Assembly (NCBI GenBank): GCA_902470365.1
Contig: CABRFZ010000021.1
Location: forward strand, 1-41,108
Length of the DNA: 41,108 bases
Reading direction: 5' to 3'
From: an uncultured Collinsella sp.
GTDB taxonomy: Bacteria; Actinomycetota; Coriobacteriia; Coriobacteriales; Coriobacteriaceae
The translations under genes and the position numbers were made by a program. Positions within the stretch are counted from its first letter, which is position 1, and the number at the start of each line of letters is the position of its first letter. Of the stretch, positions 22,106 through 31,054 are shown piece after piece. The notes under the pieces were generated by a model. It did no database searches. It worked only from the letters and a program-made list of their open reading frames with translations, and was not told the DNA's origin.

Positions 22106-23578
22106 TTATTTATTGCGCATCTGCGCTTCCATCTGGCGCAGCAGGTCCATATCGGACTTGGGACCGCCCGTGCCCAGGCCGCCCATGCCGCCCAGACCCA
22201 TAGCGTCCAGGCCAGGGATGTTGGGCATGCGCATCTTCTTGCCCTTTTTGCCCTTTTTGCCCTTTTTGCCGCCGGCCTGTGCCTGATTGGCCATCGTGCG
22301 CATGCGGCCCATCATCTTGTTCATCTCGCCCCACTGCTTCATAAGGCTGTTTACCTCAGTGGGGGTCACACCGGCGCCCTTGGCAATGCGGGCACGGCGC
22401 TGGCCGTTGATGATGGAGGGACGCAGGCGCTCCTCCTTGGTCATCGACATGATGATGGCCTCATTCTTGTCGAAGATGCCCTCGTCCAGGTTGCCGCCCA
22501 TCTGGTTGAGGGCGCGCTGGCCACCGGGGAGCATACCCAGAATGCCCTTCATGCCGCCCATCTTTTTGACGGCTTTCATCTGGTCGAGCATATCGTTCAT
22601 GGTGAAGCCCTCGCGCAGCATACGCTCGGCAGCCTCGAGCTGCTCTGCATCGGCTGCCTCCTGGGCCTTCTCGATAATACCGACGACGTCGCCCATGCCT
22701 AAGATGCGCTTGGCCATGCGATCAGGATAGAACGGCTCCAGCGAATCGGGTTTCTCGCCCATGCTCACAAACTTGATGGGCTTGCCGGTCACCTGACGCA
22801 CCGAAAGTGCGCCACCGCCACGGGCATCGCCGTCGAGCTTGGAGATAATCACACCGTCAAAGTCGGTGCGATCGGCGAAGGTCGAGACGACGTTGACGAT
22901 ATCCTGGCCGGTCATGGCATCGACGACCATCAGCACCTGGTCGGGCTTGACGGCCTTCTTGATGTCGACGGCCTCCTGCATCATCTGCTCGTCGATCTGA
23001 AGACGACCGGCGGTATCAACAATGACCACGTCGCGCAGGTGGTCGACGGCCTCCTGGATGGCACCCTTGGCGATGTCGACCGGGTGCGCGCCGTCACCGC
23101 GGAAGACCGGCACGCCGATCTCGCCACCGAGCGTGGCCAACTGGTCGGCAGCGGCGGGACGGTAGACGTCGCACGCGGCGAGCAGCGGCGAGCGGCCCTG
23201 CTTCTTGAGCAGGTAGGCCAGCTTTACGGCCGCAGTAGTCTTACCGGAGCCTTGCAGGCCCACGAGCATGATGACATTGGGAATGCGGTTGCTAAAGACG
23301 AGCTTGCTCTCGGTTGAGCCGAGCATCTCGGTGAGCTCGTCGAGCACGATCTTGACGACGTTTTGTGCCGGCGACAGCGACTCCATGACCTCAGCGGTCA
23401 TGCAGCGCTCCTTGGTCTTGGCGACGAACTCCTTGACGACCTTAAAGTTAACGTCGGCCTCGAGCAGCGCCATGCGAATATCGCGCATGGCCGAAGAGAT
23501 ATCGGCCTCGGTCAGCTTACCCTTGCCGCGCAGGCGGTCAAATGTGTCGTTGAGGCGATCACTCAGAGAATCAAACAC
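22106..23578 (-). CDS. ffh: Signal recognition particle protein Ffh (SRP54)
   Basis: A 490-residue GTPase that binds 4.5S RNA and signal peptides and docks with FtsY at the membrane. The N domain is at about 1-90. The G domain includes GLQGSGKTTAAVKL (107-120), DTAGR, and TKLDGD-type sequence (SKLDGDARGG). The Met-rich M domain (about 330-460) includes GMLPGGQRALNQMGG. The tail has a (GKK)4 stretch encoded by a 9-base tandem repeat. The start is GTG at 23578, with AAGGAG 6 nt upstream, 10 bp after the ftsY stop. It is the last gene of the long 14-gene run. Confidence 0.97.
   Translation of the reverse strand: MFDSLSDRLNDTFDRLRGKGKLTEADISSAMRDIRMALLEADVNFKVVKEFVAKTKERCMTAEVMESLSPAQNVVKIVLDELTEMLGSTESKLVFSNRIPNVIMLVGLQGSGKTTAAVKLAYLLKKQGRSPLLAACDVYRPAAADQLATLGGEIGVPVFRGDGAHPVDIAKGAIQEAVDHLRDVVIVDTAGRLQIDEQMMQEAVDIKKAVKPDQVLMVVDAMTGQDIVNVVSTFADRTDFDGVIISKLDGDARGGGALSVRQVTGKPIKFVSMGEKPDSLEPFYPDRMAKRILGMGDVVGIIEKAQEAADAEQLEAAERMLREGFTMNDMLDQMKAVKKMGGMKGILGMLPGGQRALNQMGGNLDEGIFDKNEAIIMSMTKEERLRPSIINGQRRARIAKGAGVTPTEVNSLMKQWGEMNKMMGRMRTMANQAQAGGKKGKKGKKGKKMRMPNIPGLDAMGLGGMGGLGTGGPKSDMDLLRQMEAQMRNK
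22241..22267. repeat. Three tandem 9-bp units in ffh
   Basis: The unit GCCCTTTTT is repeated three times exactly and encodes Gly-Lys-Lys repeats on the minus strand, in the linker after the Ffh M domain. Slippage here would change linker length without a frameshift. Confidence 0.8.
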
Positions 23579-23588
23579 TAGTCACTCC

Positions 23589-24506
23589 TTAGTTGGACTC
23601 GCCCACCAGGGCGCGGCAGAAATCTTTGGCGTTAAACTCCTGCAGGTCATCAACCTGCTCGCCCACGCCGATGCGCAGGATCGGGAGCTTGAGCTTCTCG
23701 GCCACGGCCATGGCGATACCGCCCTTAGCCGTGCCGTCGAGCTTAGTCATGATAATACCGTCCAGACCCAGCGCCTCGTTAAACTCGAGCGCCTGGTTCA
23801 GACCGTTCTGACCAGTGGCGGCATCGATCACAAGCACGACCGAGACCGGCATGGGGCCGGCGGCCATATTGGCGGCGCGTTTACGGGTCACATTGACCAC
23901 CTTGGCGAGCTCGCGCATGAGCTCGGGGCTCGTGTGCAGACGACCGGCGGTATCAATGAGCACCAGGTCGCTGCCGCGCTTATCGGCCTCGTCGAGCACG
24001 TCATAGCACACGCTCGCCGGATCGGAACCGCGGTCACGCTTGATAACCGGTACGCCGGCACGCTGACCCCACACATCGAGCTGCTCGATGGCGGCGGCGC
24101 GGAAGGTGTCGGCCGAACCGATGACCACGTTCTTGCCGCGGGCGGCCATGGCGCTCGCAATCTTGCCGACCGTGGTGGTCTTGCCGGCGCCGTTAATGCC
24201 CACAAACAGCACGCAGCTCGGCGTATCGGAGAACGGATCTCGCTCGATGGGCACAAAGTGCTGCTCAAGCTGCTCGGCCAGGGCGCGGCGAAGCTGCGGA
24301 GCGGTCTTGAGGTTCTTCTTGGCCGCGGCATCGCGCAGGTCATCGGAGACCTTGATAGCGACCTCGGCGCCCATGTCACCCATGACGAGGGTGTCCTCCA
24401 GGTCCTCCCAAAAATCCTCGTCGACCTCACCGCCAAAGTAGAAGACCTCGTTGAGGGCCTCGCGGCTGCGCTCAAGTCCGCGCGAGAGAGCATCGAAGAA
24501 TCCCAT
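23589..24506 (-). CDS. ftsY: SRP receptor FtsY
   Basis: A 305-residue SRP-type GTPase that receives Ffh-ribosome complexes at the membrane. The NG domains are complete: GINGAGKTTTVGKIA (G1), DTFRAAAIEQLDVW, DTAGRLHTSPELM (G3), TKLDGTAKGG (G4) and GVGEQVDDLQ. The long acidic A domain found in E. coli is missing, leaving only a short amphipathic N-terminus (MGFFDALSRGLERSREAL) that could touch the membrane, as in many Gram-positive bacteria. The ATG overlaps the smc stop by one base, so translation is coupled. Sequential gene order smc-ftsY-ffh is widely conserved. Confidence 0.97.
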   Translation of the reverse strand: MGFFDALSRGLERSREALNEVFYFGGEVDEDFWEDLEDTLVMGDMGAEVAIKVSDDLRDAAAKKNLKTAPQLRRALAEQLEQHFVPIERDPFSDTPSCVLFVGINGAGKTTTVGKIASAMAARGKNVVIGSADTFRAAAIEQLDVWGQRAGVPVIKRDRGSDPASVCYDVLDEADKRGSDLVLIDTAGRLHTSPELMRELAKVVNVTRKRAANMAAGPMPVSVVLVIDAATGQNGLNQALEFNEALGLDGIIMTKLDGTAKGGIAMAVAEKLKLPILRIGVGEQVDDLQEFNAKDFCRALVGESN

Positions 24507-27500
24507 TATGCATTCACGACCTTTCCGGTTTCGCGATCGAGTTTTTGCGAGACGACGCGACTGACGCCGTCGGCTTGCATCGAGACGCCATAGAGGACGT
24601 CAGCGTCCTCCATAGTACGGCGCTGATGCGAGATAACCAAGAGCTGCGTATCGGAACGCAGCACATCGAGGGCTCCGATGAGCTTGGACAGGTTAGCGTC
24701 ATCAAGCGCCGCCTCGACCTCGTCCAGCACATAGAACGGAACCGTACGTGTGCGGTACACGGCAAAAAGCAGGGCGAGCGCCGTCAGACTCTTCTCGCCG
24801 CCCGACATGAGCATCATCTTGGTGATGCGCTTGCCGCGCGGCTGCGCCACGACCTCGATACCCGTCTCGGCAGGATGCTCGGGATCGGTCATCTCCAGAT
24901 GAGCCTGGCCGCCCGGGAAGAGCATAGCGAAGATCTCGCGGAAGTTCGCGTCGACCTTCTCAAACGTCACCAGGAAGGCCTTCCGCATCTTGCGATCAAT
25001 GGCCACCGTGATCTTGGTGAGCGCCTTGCGCGCGCTCTCCAGATCGGCCAGCTGCTCCTCGATGTAGTCGGCGCGGCGCTTGAGCTGCTCGTACTCCTCC
25101 ATGGCAACTTGGTTAACGGGACCAAGGTTGTTGATCTGGCGCACAAGCTGGTTGAGTTCGCGCTCGGCGGCATCGCGGTCCGTGGGCACCGGAAGCATGA
25201 GCGCTTCCTCGAGCACCGTCGTGCCATCGGCGGTAATGGCCTTGATGGCAGCCTCGACCTGCACCTCGAGCTTGCCACGCGCGACCTTGAACTCGTTTTG
25301 CGCGGCGGAGGCGGTATCGACTCGCTCCTTAGCGCGGGCAACCTCTGCCTTGGCATCCTCGATGGTCTTCTTGAGCGAAGCGGAGTCCGCCTCCTCCAGA
25401 GAGGCCTGGTCACGCAGGCGCGCTGCCCAATCCGACGCGCGTTCCAACAGGGCAGAATAGCGTTCGTGCATGGGGTCGACGCGCAGGCGCAGCAGCTCGA
25501 GCGAGCGCGAAGCCTGGCGTGTTCCGCGGATACGACGGTCGATGCCCTCAAGACGATGCTCAAGGTCGGGCACGCGGCCCTTCAGCGAACGCAGGCGCTC
25601 GCTCGTCTGGGCCAGGCGCACCTTGGCATCGGCGAGCTTACCGGCGGCCTCGGAATCGTCACGGCGAACGCGATCGAGCTCATCGTTGGCCTCGGCAATC
25701 TGGAGACCCAGGTCGCTTGCCTGTGCACGCGCCTCGTCACGCGAACGGGTGAGCTCGTCAACGCGCGGGCGCGCGGCACGAACGGCCTCGGCAGCCTGCT
25801 CGCGGCGCTTGGAGATGCGCACGCGCTCGACCTCGGCATTGTTGGCGCTTTGCTCCAAGCGGCCGATCTCGGAGAGCAGCGAGCGGCGCTCGCCCTCAAG
25901 ACGGGCGATCTCACCGGCGGCATCGCCCTCGGCGGCACGGGCCTCCTCGACGGCAACGTTGGCCTCGACGACTTGGTCCGAAGCATGCTCAAAGATGGCA
26001 GCCAGATCGGGTTCCAGGCCCTCGAGCTCACGGATGCGGCGCTTGCGCTCCAAGGCACCCAAAGCCTCGCCGGCATCAAGCCCCACGCGCACCAGGCCGC
26101 CGCAGGCGACGCGGGCGCCATCGGGGGTCACGTAAGTCACGCCTTCAACGACCGGCGCCGACAGCGCGGCAGCAAGATCGTCAACGACGTAATAGCCGCC
26201 GAGCAGCGCCTCGACGACGGGACCGTAGCCTGCGCGCACGGACAGACGATCAACCAGACGGGTACCGGAGGCGCCCTCAGCGGCGGTAGAGCCGCTCACG
26301 CCGCGCGCCACCAGCAGTGCCTCGCCCGAGGCCTTCTTTTGGTCCAGAGCCGCACGACCGGCACGCTCAAGCGTGGCGGCGTCATCAAACAGCAGCGCAT
26401 CGATATCGCCGGCGAGCAATTGCTCAACCAGGCCCTCAAGCTCGCGCGGGGCCTCCAGCACGTCGCCCAGACGACCCAAGACATCGTCGCCCAGCGCACC
26501 CACCAGACGGCTCACGAGCGGCGAGCTGTCGGCCATGCGGGCATCAAACTTCTTTTGGCTGGCAAGCTCCGAGCGCACCTCGGACAGCTTGTTGCGTGCC
26601 TCGCTCTCACGGGCACGCAGGTCCTTCAGGGCCGCGCGTGCCGTCTCGGTGGCCTCACGCGCATCGACCTGAGCCTGGCGCGCTTCCTCAAGAGCGCCCT
26701 CAAGCTCCTCGGCGCGGTCGCGACGGCTCTCGAGCGAAGCCATGACCTCCTCGAGCTGCTCGTCGATCTGCTCCAGGCGCGAGGCATACATGTTGTCCTC
26801 GACCTCGGCATTGCTCAGCGAGTCCTTCACCTTGGCGAGCTCGAGCGCGGCGTTGTCGGCCACGCGCTGCACATCGCGTTGCTCACGCGTAAGCTGCGAA
26901 ATCTGATTGTCGAGCGCCACGCGCCGCTCGTGGAGCTCTGCGGCGGCAGGACCAGCGGCGTCAACGTCCTCCTGGGCCTGCATGTGCGCGCCGGTCACTT
27001 CCTCAAGCTGCGCACGCGCGTCCTCGAGCTCCTCGACCACGCGACGACGCTGATGCTCGGAGCTCGAAATCTGCCCGCGCATGTCAGACAGGCGCGACAC
27101 CATGTTGTGACCCTTTTCCTCGAGCAGGCGCATGTCGGAGTTAATACGGCCGACCACATCTTGCATATGGCGGCGCTGCTCGCCCAAGTCGCCCACAAAC
27201 AGGCCCTTTTCCTCAAGCATAACCTGGAGCTTCTCGAGCTCGCGCTCCTTTTCGCTCATGCGGTACTGCGCAAGCTCCAGCTCGGCAGCACCTTCCTTGG
27301 AGCGGCTCTCCAGGTCGTTCCACTGCGACTGCAGCGAACGAAGCTCATCGACAGCCAGCATCTGCGTAAGCTCGTTCGCGCGCGAGGACAGCTCTTTGTA
27401 CTTGCGCGCGCGATCGACCTGACGCTCCAGCGGTCGCAGCTGACGGGCGATTTCCTTATTGATGTCGCGGGCACGCATCAGGTGCTCGTCCATCGACTTA

Positions 27501-28042
27501 ATCTTTTTGAGCGCTCGCTCCTTGCGGCGCTTGTGCTTGGAAATGCCGGCGGCCTCCTCGATGAGGGCGCGACGCTCCTCGGGGCGGCTCTGCAAAATGG
27601 CGTCGAGCTTGCCCTGGCTGATGATGGAATGCGTATCCTTGCCCAGGCCCGAATCGTGCAGGATGTCCTGAATGTCCATCAGGCGGCACGGACTCGAGTT
27701 GATGAGGTACTCGCTTTCGCCCGAGCGATACATGCGACGGGTGATGGCGACCTCGTCAAAGTCGACGGGCAACATATGGTCCGAGTTATCGAGCACCAGC
27801 GTGACCTCGGCGACACCCACCGGCTTGCGCGCCGACGAGCCCGAGAAGATGACATCCTCCATGGCCTGGCCGCGCAGCTGCTTGGCGCTCTGCTCGCCCA
27901 GGACCCACAGAATCGAGTCAGAGATGTTCGATTTTCCCGAGCCGTTTGGACCGACGATGACGGTCAGGCCCGGCTCAAACGTCATATGGGCGCGGTCGGC
28001 AAACGACTTGAACCCCTTGAGCGTAAGGGACTTGAGATACAC
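24506..28042 (-). CDS. smc: Chromosome segregation ATPase SMC
   Basis: A 1178-residue condensin subunit. Walker A is GPNGSGKSNISDS (31-43), followed by two long coiled coils (about 170-500 and 680-1010) around a Gly-rich hinge (about 515-640: LVGALGDDVLGRLGDVLEAP, DGARVACGGLVRVG). The ABC signature is LMSGGEKSLTALALLFA, and Walker B VPFYVLDEVEAALDDANL. It shapes and segregates the chromosome with ScpA/ScpB, which are not in this window. The 1218-codon opposite-strand frame here is a shadow of the coiled-coil codons. It sits 10 bp after rnc. Confidence 0.97.
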   Translation of the reverse strand: MYLKSLTLKGFKSFADRAHMTFEPGLTVIVGPNGSGKSNISDSILWVLGEQSAKQLRGQAMEDVIFSGSSARKPVGVAEVTLVLDNSDHMLPVDFDEVAITRRMYRSGESEYLINSSPCRLMDIQDILHDSGLGKDTHSIISQGKLDAILQSRPEERRALIEEAAGISKHKRRKERALKKIKSMDEHLMRARDINKEIARQLRPLERQVDRARKYKELSSRANELTQMLAVDELRSLQSQWNDLESRSKEGAAELELAQYRMSEKERELEKLQVMLEEKGLFVGDLGEQRRHMQDVVGRINSDMRLLEEKGHNMVSRLSDMRGQISSSEHQRRRVVEELEDARAQLEEVTGAHMQAQEDVDAAGPAAAELHERRVALDNQISQLTREQRDVQRVADNAALELAKVKDSLSNAEVEDNMYASRLEQIDEQLEEVMASLESRRDRAEELEGALEEARQAQVDAREATETARAALKDLRARESEARNKLSEVRSELASQKKFDARMADSSPLVSRLVGALGDDVLGRLGDVLEAPRELEGLVEQLLAGDIDALLFDDAATLERAGRAALDQKKASGEALLVARGVSGSTAAEGASGTRLVDRLSVRAGYGPVVEALLGGYYVVDDLAAALSAPVVEGVTYVTPDGARVACGGLVRVGLDAGEALGALERKRRIRELEGLEPDLAAIFEHASDQVVEANVAVEEARAAEGDAAGEIARLEGERRSLLSEIGRLEQSANNAEVERVRISKRREQAAEAVRAARPRVDELTRSRDEARAQASDLGLQIAEANDELDRVRRDDSEAAGKLADAKVRLAQTSERLRSLKGRVPDLEHRLEGIDRRIRGTRQASRSLELLRLRVDPMHERYSALLERASDWAARLRDQASLEEADSASLKKTIEDAKAEVARAKERVDTASAAQNEFKVARGKLEVQVEAAIKAITADGTTVLEEALMLPVPTDRDAAERELNQLVRQINNLGPVNQVAMEEYEQLKRRADYIEEQLADLESARKALTKITVAIDRKMRKAFLVTFEKVDANFREIFAMLFPGGQAHLEMTDPEHPAETGIEVVAQPRGKRITKMMLMSGGEKSLTALALLFAVYRTRTVPFYVLDEVEAALDDANLSKLIGALDVLRSDTQLLVISHQRRTMEDADVLYGVSMQADGVSRVVSQKLDRETGKVVNA

Positions 28043-28052
28043 GGTTCCTCGC

Positions 28053-28778
28053 TTACACGTGCTTCTTGTTCAGAATCACGCCGTTGGTGGTGTAACCCAT
28101 GCGGTCGAGCGCTTCAAGCGCGGCAGCTCCCTCGGCTTCCTTCTTTGAGGAGCCGGAGCCGCGACCCTGGCGAATACCATCGATCAAAACCACAGCGGTA
28201 AAGGTGGGCGCATGCGCCGGGCCCTCGGAGCCAACGAGCTTGTACGCCGGGGGCTCGTGACCGTCGGCTTGCACGCACTCCTGCAAAAACGACTTGGGGT
28301 TCGCAGGATGCTCGGCACGCTCGGAAGCCAAATGCGGCTTAAGCGTACGGTGAATGAACTCCGCCGCAACGTCCCAGCCGGCATCCAGGTACAGCGCGCC
28401 CACGAGCGACTCATAGACGTTCTCGAGGGCCGAATGCAGGCCGCGCGCACCGGTACCGGTCTCGGAGGCACCAAAGATAATGATGTCGTCGATGCCCAAC
28501 TCGTGAGAAACCTCGGATAGCGTGGCGCCCGAGACGAGCGACACCTTCAAGCGAGTGAGCTTGCCCTCGTCAAACTCGGGATAGGACTCAAACAGGGAGC
28601 GTGCGACCACAGCGCCCAAAATGGAATCGCCCAAGAACTCAAGGCGCTCATAGCTGGCAGAAACCGGCTGGCCCTCGACTGCCGAGGGATGCGTAAGGGC
28701 CGCGCGCAGCAGCACCTTATTGTTGAACTCGTGGCCCAGGATTTCCTGGGCGCGCGTAAGTCGTTCGGATAAAGCCAA
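28053..28778 (-). CDS. rnc: Ribonuclease III
   Basis: A 241-residue double-strand-specific endonuclease that processes rRNA precursors and duplex RNA. The signature ERLEFLGDSILGAVVA carries catalytic acidic residues. A second acidic site is in ENVYESLVGALYLDAGW. The C-terminal dsRNA-binding domain runs from NPKSFLQECVQ to GSSKKEAEGAAALEAL. The start is TTG at 28778; AAGGAGG lies 8 nt upstream, overlapping the end of acpP, so coupling is likely. The gap to acpP is 3 bp. Confidence 0.96.
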   Translation of the reverse strand: MALSERLTRAQEILGHEFNNKVLLRAALTHPSAVEGQPVSASYERLEFLGDSILGAVVARSLFESYPEFDEGKLTRLKVSLVSGATLSEVSHELGIDDIIIFGASETGTGARGLHSALENVYESLVGALYLDAGWDVAAEFIHRTLKPHLASERAEHPANPKSFLQECVQADGHEPPAYKLVGSEGPAHAPTFTAVVLIDGIRQGRGSGSSKKEAEGAAALEALDRMGYTTNGVILNKKHV

Positions 28779-28781
28779 GAC

Positions 28782-29024
28782 TTAGGCCTCCTTGGCAGCT
28801 TCGATAGCGTCGACGGCGTCGGCGACAGAGTTGAGCGAGAGCAGGGTCTCGTCATCGATCTCGAGGTTGAACTCGTCCTCGATAGCCGTAACCAGCTGCA
28901 GGCGCTCGAGCGAGTTGGCATCGAGGTCGTCAAAGGTGGTCTCCTCGCTAATTTCGGCAACATCGACGCCCAGAACGTCAGCAGCGACCTCGGCGATCTT
29001 GTCGAAGATTTCGGAGCGGTCCAT
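28782..29024 (-). CDS. acpP: Acyl carrier protein
   Basis: An 80-residue acidic protein. The phosphopantetheine attachment serine is in LDANSLERLQLV, a slight variant of the usual DSLD. The helical ACP pattern is clear (IFDKIAEVAADVLGV ... EDEFNLEI). It carries acyl chains for fatty-acid and phospholipid synthesis. The ATG at 29024 has AGAGGA 8 nt upstream; the longer open frame upstream is untranslated leader. It lies between plsX (124-bp gap) and rnc. The gap contains the palindrome at 29061-29082. CoaD in the same run supplies the CoA from which the prosthetic group derives. Confidence 0.93.
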   Translation of the reverse strand: MDRSEIFDKIAEVAADVLGVDVAEISEETTFDDLDANSLERLQLVTAIEDEFNLEIDDETLLSLNSVADAVDAIEAAKEA

Positions 29025-29052
29025 AGCGCTTCCTCTCATAGTACATGAATAC

Positions 29053-29082
29053 CAAAAGAATGGTACCGCCCGGGCGGTACCA
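29053..29082 (-). terminator. Perfect 22-bp palindrome/terminator between plsX and acpP
   Basis: TGGTACCGCCC at 29061-29071 is followed at once by its exact reverse complement (to 29082). On the minus strand TTCTTTTGG follows, giving a terminator-like hairpin with a CCGG loop. It could limit read-through from plsX, or as DNA be an operator for a lipid regulator. The site does not match the known Bacillus FapR box as I recall it. Confidence 0.6.
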
Positions 29083-29148
29083 AGACACGGTTCTGATTCT
29101 ACCCCACGACGTGCGCCGCGAAGCACATAACAGCGCTCTAACTCGCTC

Positions 29149-30168
29149 TTACAAAACGATACTGTCCATAGAGTTGGCGACATTCTCGACCAGCCCGGCG
29201 CGCACGGCTTCGGCCGCCGCGAGCGTACCGTTTTTGACAGCCTCGACCGAGGTGGCGCCATGGCCGATCAGGACCACGCCGCGCAGGCCCAGAAGAATCG
29301 CGCCGCCCTTGGCGTCGCCAGAGAGCTTGGCCTTAATCTCGCGCATCTGCTTTTTGATGAGCAGCGCGGCGATCTTGGTGCCGAGCGAGGCCATAAAGGC
29401 GCCCTTGAGCTCCTGCAGCAAAAACTTGGCAGCGCCCTCGGTAGCTTTGAGAGCGATATTACCCGACATGCCATCGGCAACGACGACATCGAAGTTACCT
29501 GAGGTGAGGTCGGTGCCCTCGCAGTTACCAACAAAGCCGGGAACGGCGGCCTTCATAGCAGGGAAACAGGCCTTGGTAAAGTTGGAGCCCTTCTCATCCT
29601 CGGTGCCATTGGCAAGCAGGCCCACGCGAGGATGCTCGATGCCCAGGACGACGCGGGCATAGGCGCTACCCATCTGGGCAAAACGCACCATGTCATCGAC
29701 CTCCACATCGGGGTTGGCGCCCATATCGCACAGCACCGTCAGACCGCCAGCGCGATTGGGCAGCGCATTGGTCAGACAGGGGCGCACCGGCTGCTTTTTG
29801 CCTTCGGCCTGATACCTAAACGGCGTCACGTAGGCGGTGGCAGCGGCGGTCATGGCGCCAGTGGAGCCGGCGGAGAAGAACGCATCCGCGTTGCCCTTCT
29901 TAATGGCGCGGCAAGAAAGCACGATCGACGACTTACGCTTGGTCATCACGGCGCGAATGGGATCGTCATCCATGGCGATAACGTCAGGTGCCTCAAGGGC
30001 CTCAACACGTGCATGGGAAGCTGCAAAGGGATTGACGATTTCGGCCGGGCCAGCCGCCAAGACCTCGATATCGGGATCGGCGGCAAGCGCAGCCTCGATA
30101 CCATCGAGAACAACCTGAGGTTTCTCGTCTCCGCCCACAACGTCTACACAAACGCGAACGTTACTCAT
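29149..30168 (-). CDS. plsX: Phosphate acyltransferase PlsX
   Basis: A 339-residue peripheral membrane enzyme that interconverts acyl-ACP and acyl-phosphate, the acyl donor for PlsY. Motifs are VCVDVVGGDEKPQVVLDG (where other PlsX proteins have DAMGGD-P), SAGSTGAMTAAA, PNRAGGLTVLCDMGANPD, and GNCEGTDLTSGNFDVVVADG. The start is ATG at 30168, with AAGGAG 7 nt upstream; the earlier ATG at 30174 is too close to that site. A terminator-like hairpin ends just before the ribosome-binding site, so expression relative to rpmF may be attenuated. The FakA-like kinase in the same run could supply acyl-phosphate for PlsX. Confidence 0.95.
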   Translation of the reverse strand: MSNVRVCVDVVGGDEKPQVVLDGIEAALAADPDIEVLAAGPAEIVNPFAASHARVEALEAPDVIAMDDDPIRAVMTKRKSSIVLSCRAIKKGNADAFFSAGSTGAMTAAATAYVTPFRYQAEGKKQPVRPCLTNALPNRAGGLTVLCDMGANPDVEVDDMVRFAQMGSAYARVVLGIEHPRVGLLANGTEDEKGSNFTKACFPAMKAAVPGFVGNCEGTDLTSGNFDVVVADGMSGNIALKATEGAAKFLLQELKGAFMASLGTKIAALLIKKQMREIKAKLSGDAKGGAILLGLRGVVLIGHGATSVEAVKNGTLAAAEAVRAGLVENVANSMDSIVL

Positions 30169-30184
30169 ATACATGCTCCTTATA

Positions 30185-30215
30185 CAAAAATGGCCGACTC
30201 ATTGAGCCGGCCATT
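30185..30215 (-). terminator. Terminator/attenuator between rpmF and plsX
   Basis: On the minus strand a 12-bp stem with one mismatch (arms 30189-30200 and 30204-30215, AAT-type loop) is followed directly by TTTTTGT, and 4 nt later by the plsX ribosome-binding site AAGGAG. It may let rpmF be made in excess of plsX. Confidence 0.75.
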
Positions 30216-30255
30216 GTGGTTCCATTTGGAACGGCATCGCATCCAGAGTATACCG

Positions 30256-30435
30256 TTACTCGGTAACGATAACCTCGCGGTCCTTGTAGAAACCGCAGCT
30301 GGGGCACACGTGGTGCGGAAGCTTGACAGCGCCGCAACGGGGGCACGTGGACTGAGCCGCAGCCGAGATCTTCATGTTGGCGGAACGACGGGTGTGAGTG
30401 CGGATACGACCCTGCTTTTGTTTAGGTACGGGCAT
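30256..30435 (-). CDS. rpmF: 50S ribosomal protein L32
   Basis: A 59-residue protein. It begins MPVPKQKQGRIRTHTRRSAN, the strongly conserved L32 N-terminus, and contains CPRCGAVKLPHHVCPSCGFY, a four-cysteine zinc-binding (C+) form, so this is a zinc-dependent L32 paralogue type. AAGGAAGG lies 5-6 nt before the ATG. It sits between yceD (64-bp gap) and plsX, the classic yceD-rpmF-plsX order. A possible internal promoter (TTGCGC, 17 bp, TAGTTC) lies in the gap. Confidence 0.96.
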   Translation of the reverse strand: MPVPKQKQGRIRTHTRRSANMKISAAAQSTCPRCGAVKLPHHVCPSCGFYKDREVIVTE

Positions 30436-30499
30436 AGTGACCTTCCTTATGAACTATCCAGTGTGGCGATTACGCGCAAGTAGCGATACTACCACAGTT

Positions 30500-31054
30500 T
30501 TACTCATCAAGCTTGAGATTCTTCAATGCTGCAAATGGATTTTCCGTGGCAGCGGCCCATTCTGCCTCTGCCTGGGCGGCGCAATCGCATTGCTCGACGT
30601 TGAGATTGCAACCGCATGTGGGGCACAGACCGCGGCAATCGGGCTTGCAGAGCACCACAAACGGCGTGTCCATGACGACCGCGTCGTTGATGGGCTCACC
30701 CAGATCGACGATGCGGTCCTCACACAGGAGCTCGTAGCCGTCCTCGTAGGCCTCGGGATCCTCGGGCTCCTCAAAGAGGTAGAACTCCTCGATCTCGCCG
30801 GCGATATCAAACGAGGCGGGCTCCAGGCAACGGTCGCACTCGCCGGTGGCGTGCGCGCGGACCATGCCCGTGAGCAAGACACCGGTACCGGCATTGGTAA
30901 AGACAACGTCGTAGTCGATGCCGTCCTGAAGCTGGTACTCCTTCTCGCCCACCGTGTAGGTGGCGACATCGACCTTACCGGTCAGCGGATACGAATCTCC
31001 AGGAAACTCGAGCTGCTCGGAAAGATCGACGGTAACGCTCGGGAACTCAGCCAT
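30500..31054 (-). CDS. yceD: YceD/DUF177 family protein
   Basis: A 184-residue DUF177 protein, a family linked to 23S rRNA accumulation and usually found beside rpmF. A mid-protein Cys pair is in GECDRCLEPASF, and a C-terminal cluster is CKPDCRGLCPTCGCNLN, where conserved cysteines may bind zinc. An acidic stretch (EEFYLFEEPEDPEAYEDGYE) lies between them. Its ATG overlaps the TAA of the upstream coiled-coil gene by one base. There is no good ribosome-binding site, so translation probably depends on coupling. Confidence 0.88.
   Translation of the reverse strand: MAEFPSVTVDLSEQLEFPGDSYPLTGKVDVATYTVGEKEYQLQDGIDYDVVFTNAGTGVLLTGMVRAHATGECDRCLEPASFDIAGEIEEFYLFEEPEDPEAYEDGYELLCEDRIVDLGEPINDAVVMDTPFVVLCKPDCRGLCPTCGCNLNVEQCDCAAQAEAEWAAATENPFAALKNLKLDE

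Noticed and set aside
24545..28201. 1218-codon plus-strand open frame
   Set aside because: Antisense shadow of the smc coiled coil; no motifs, no ribosome-binding site.
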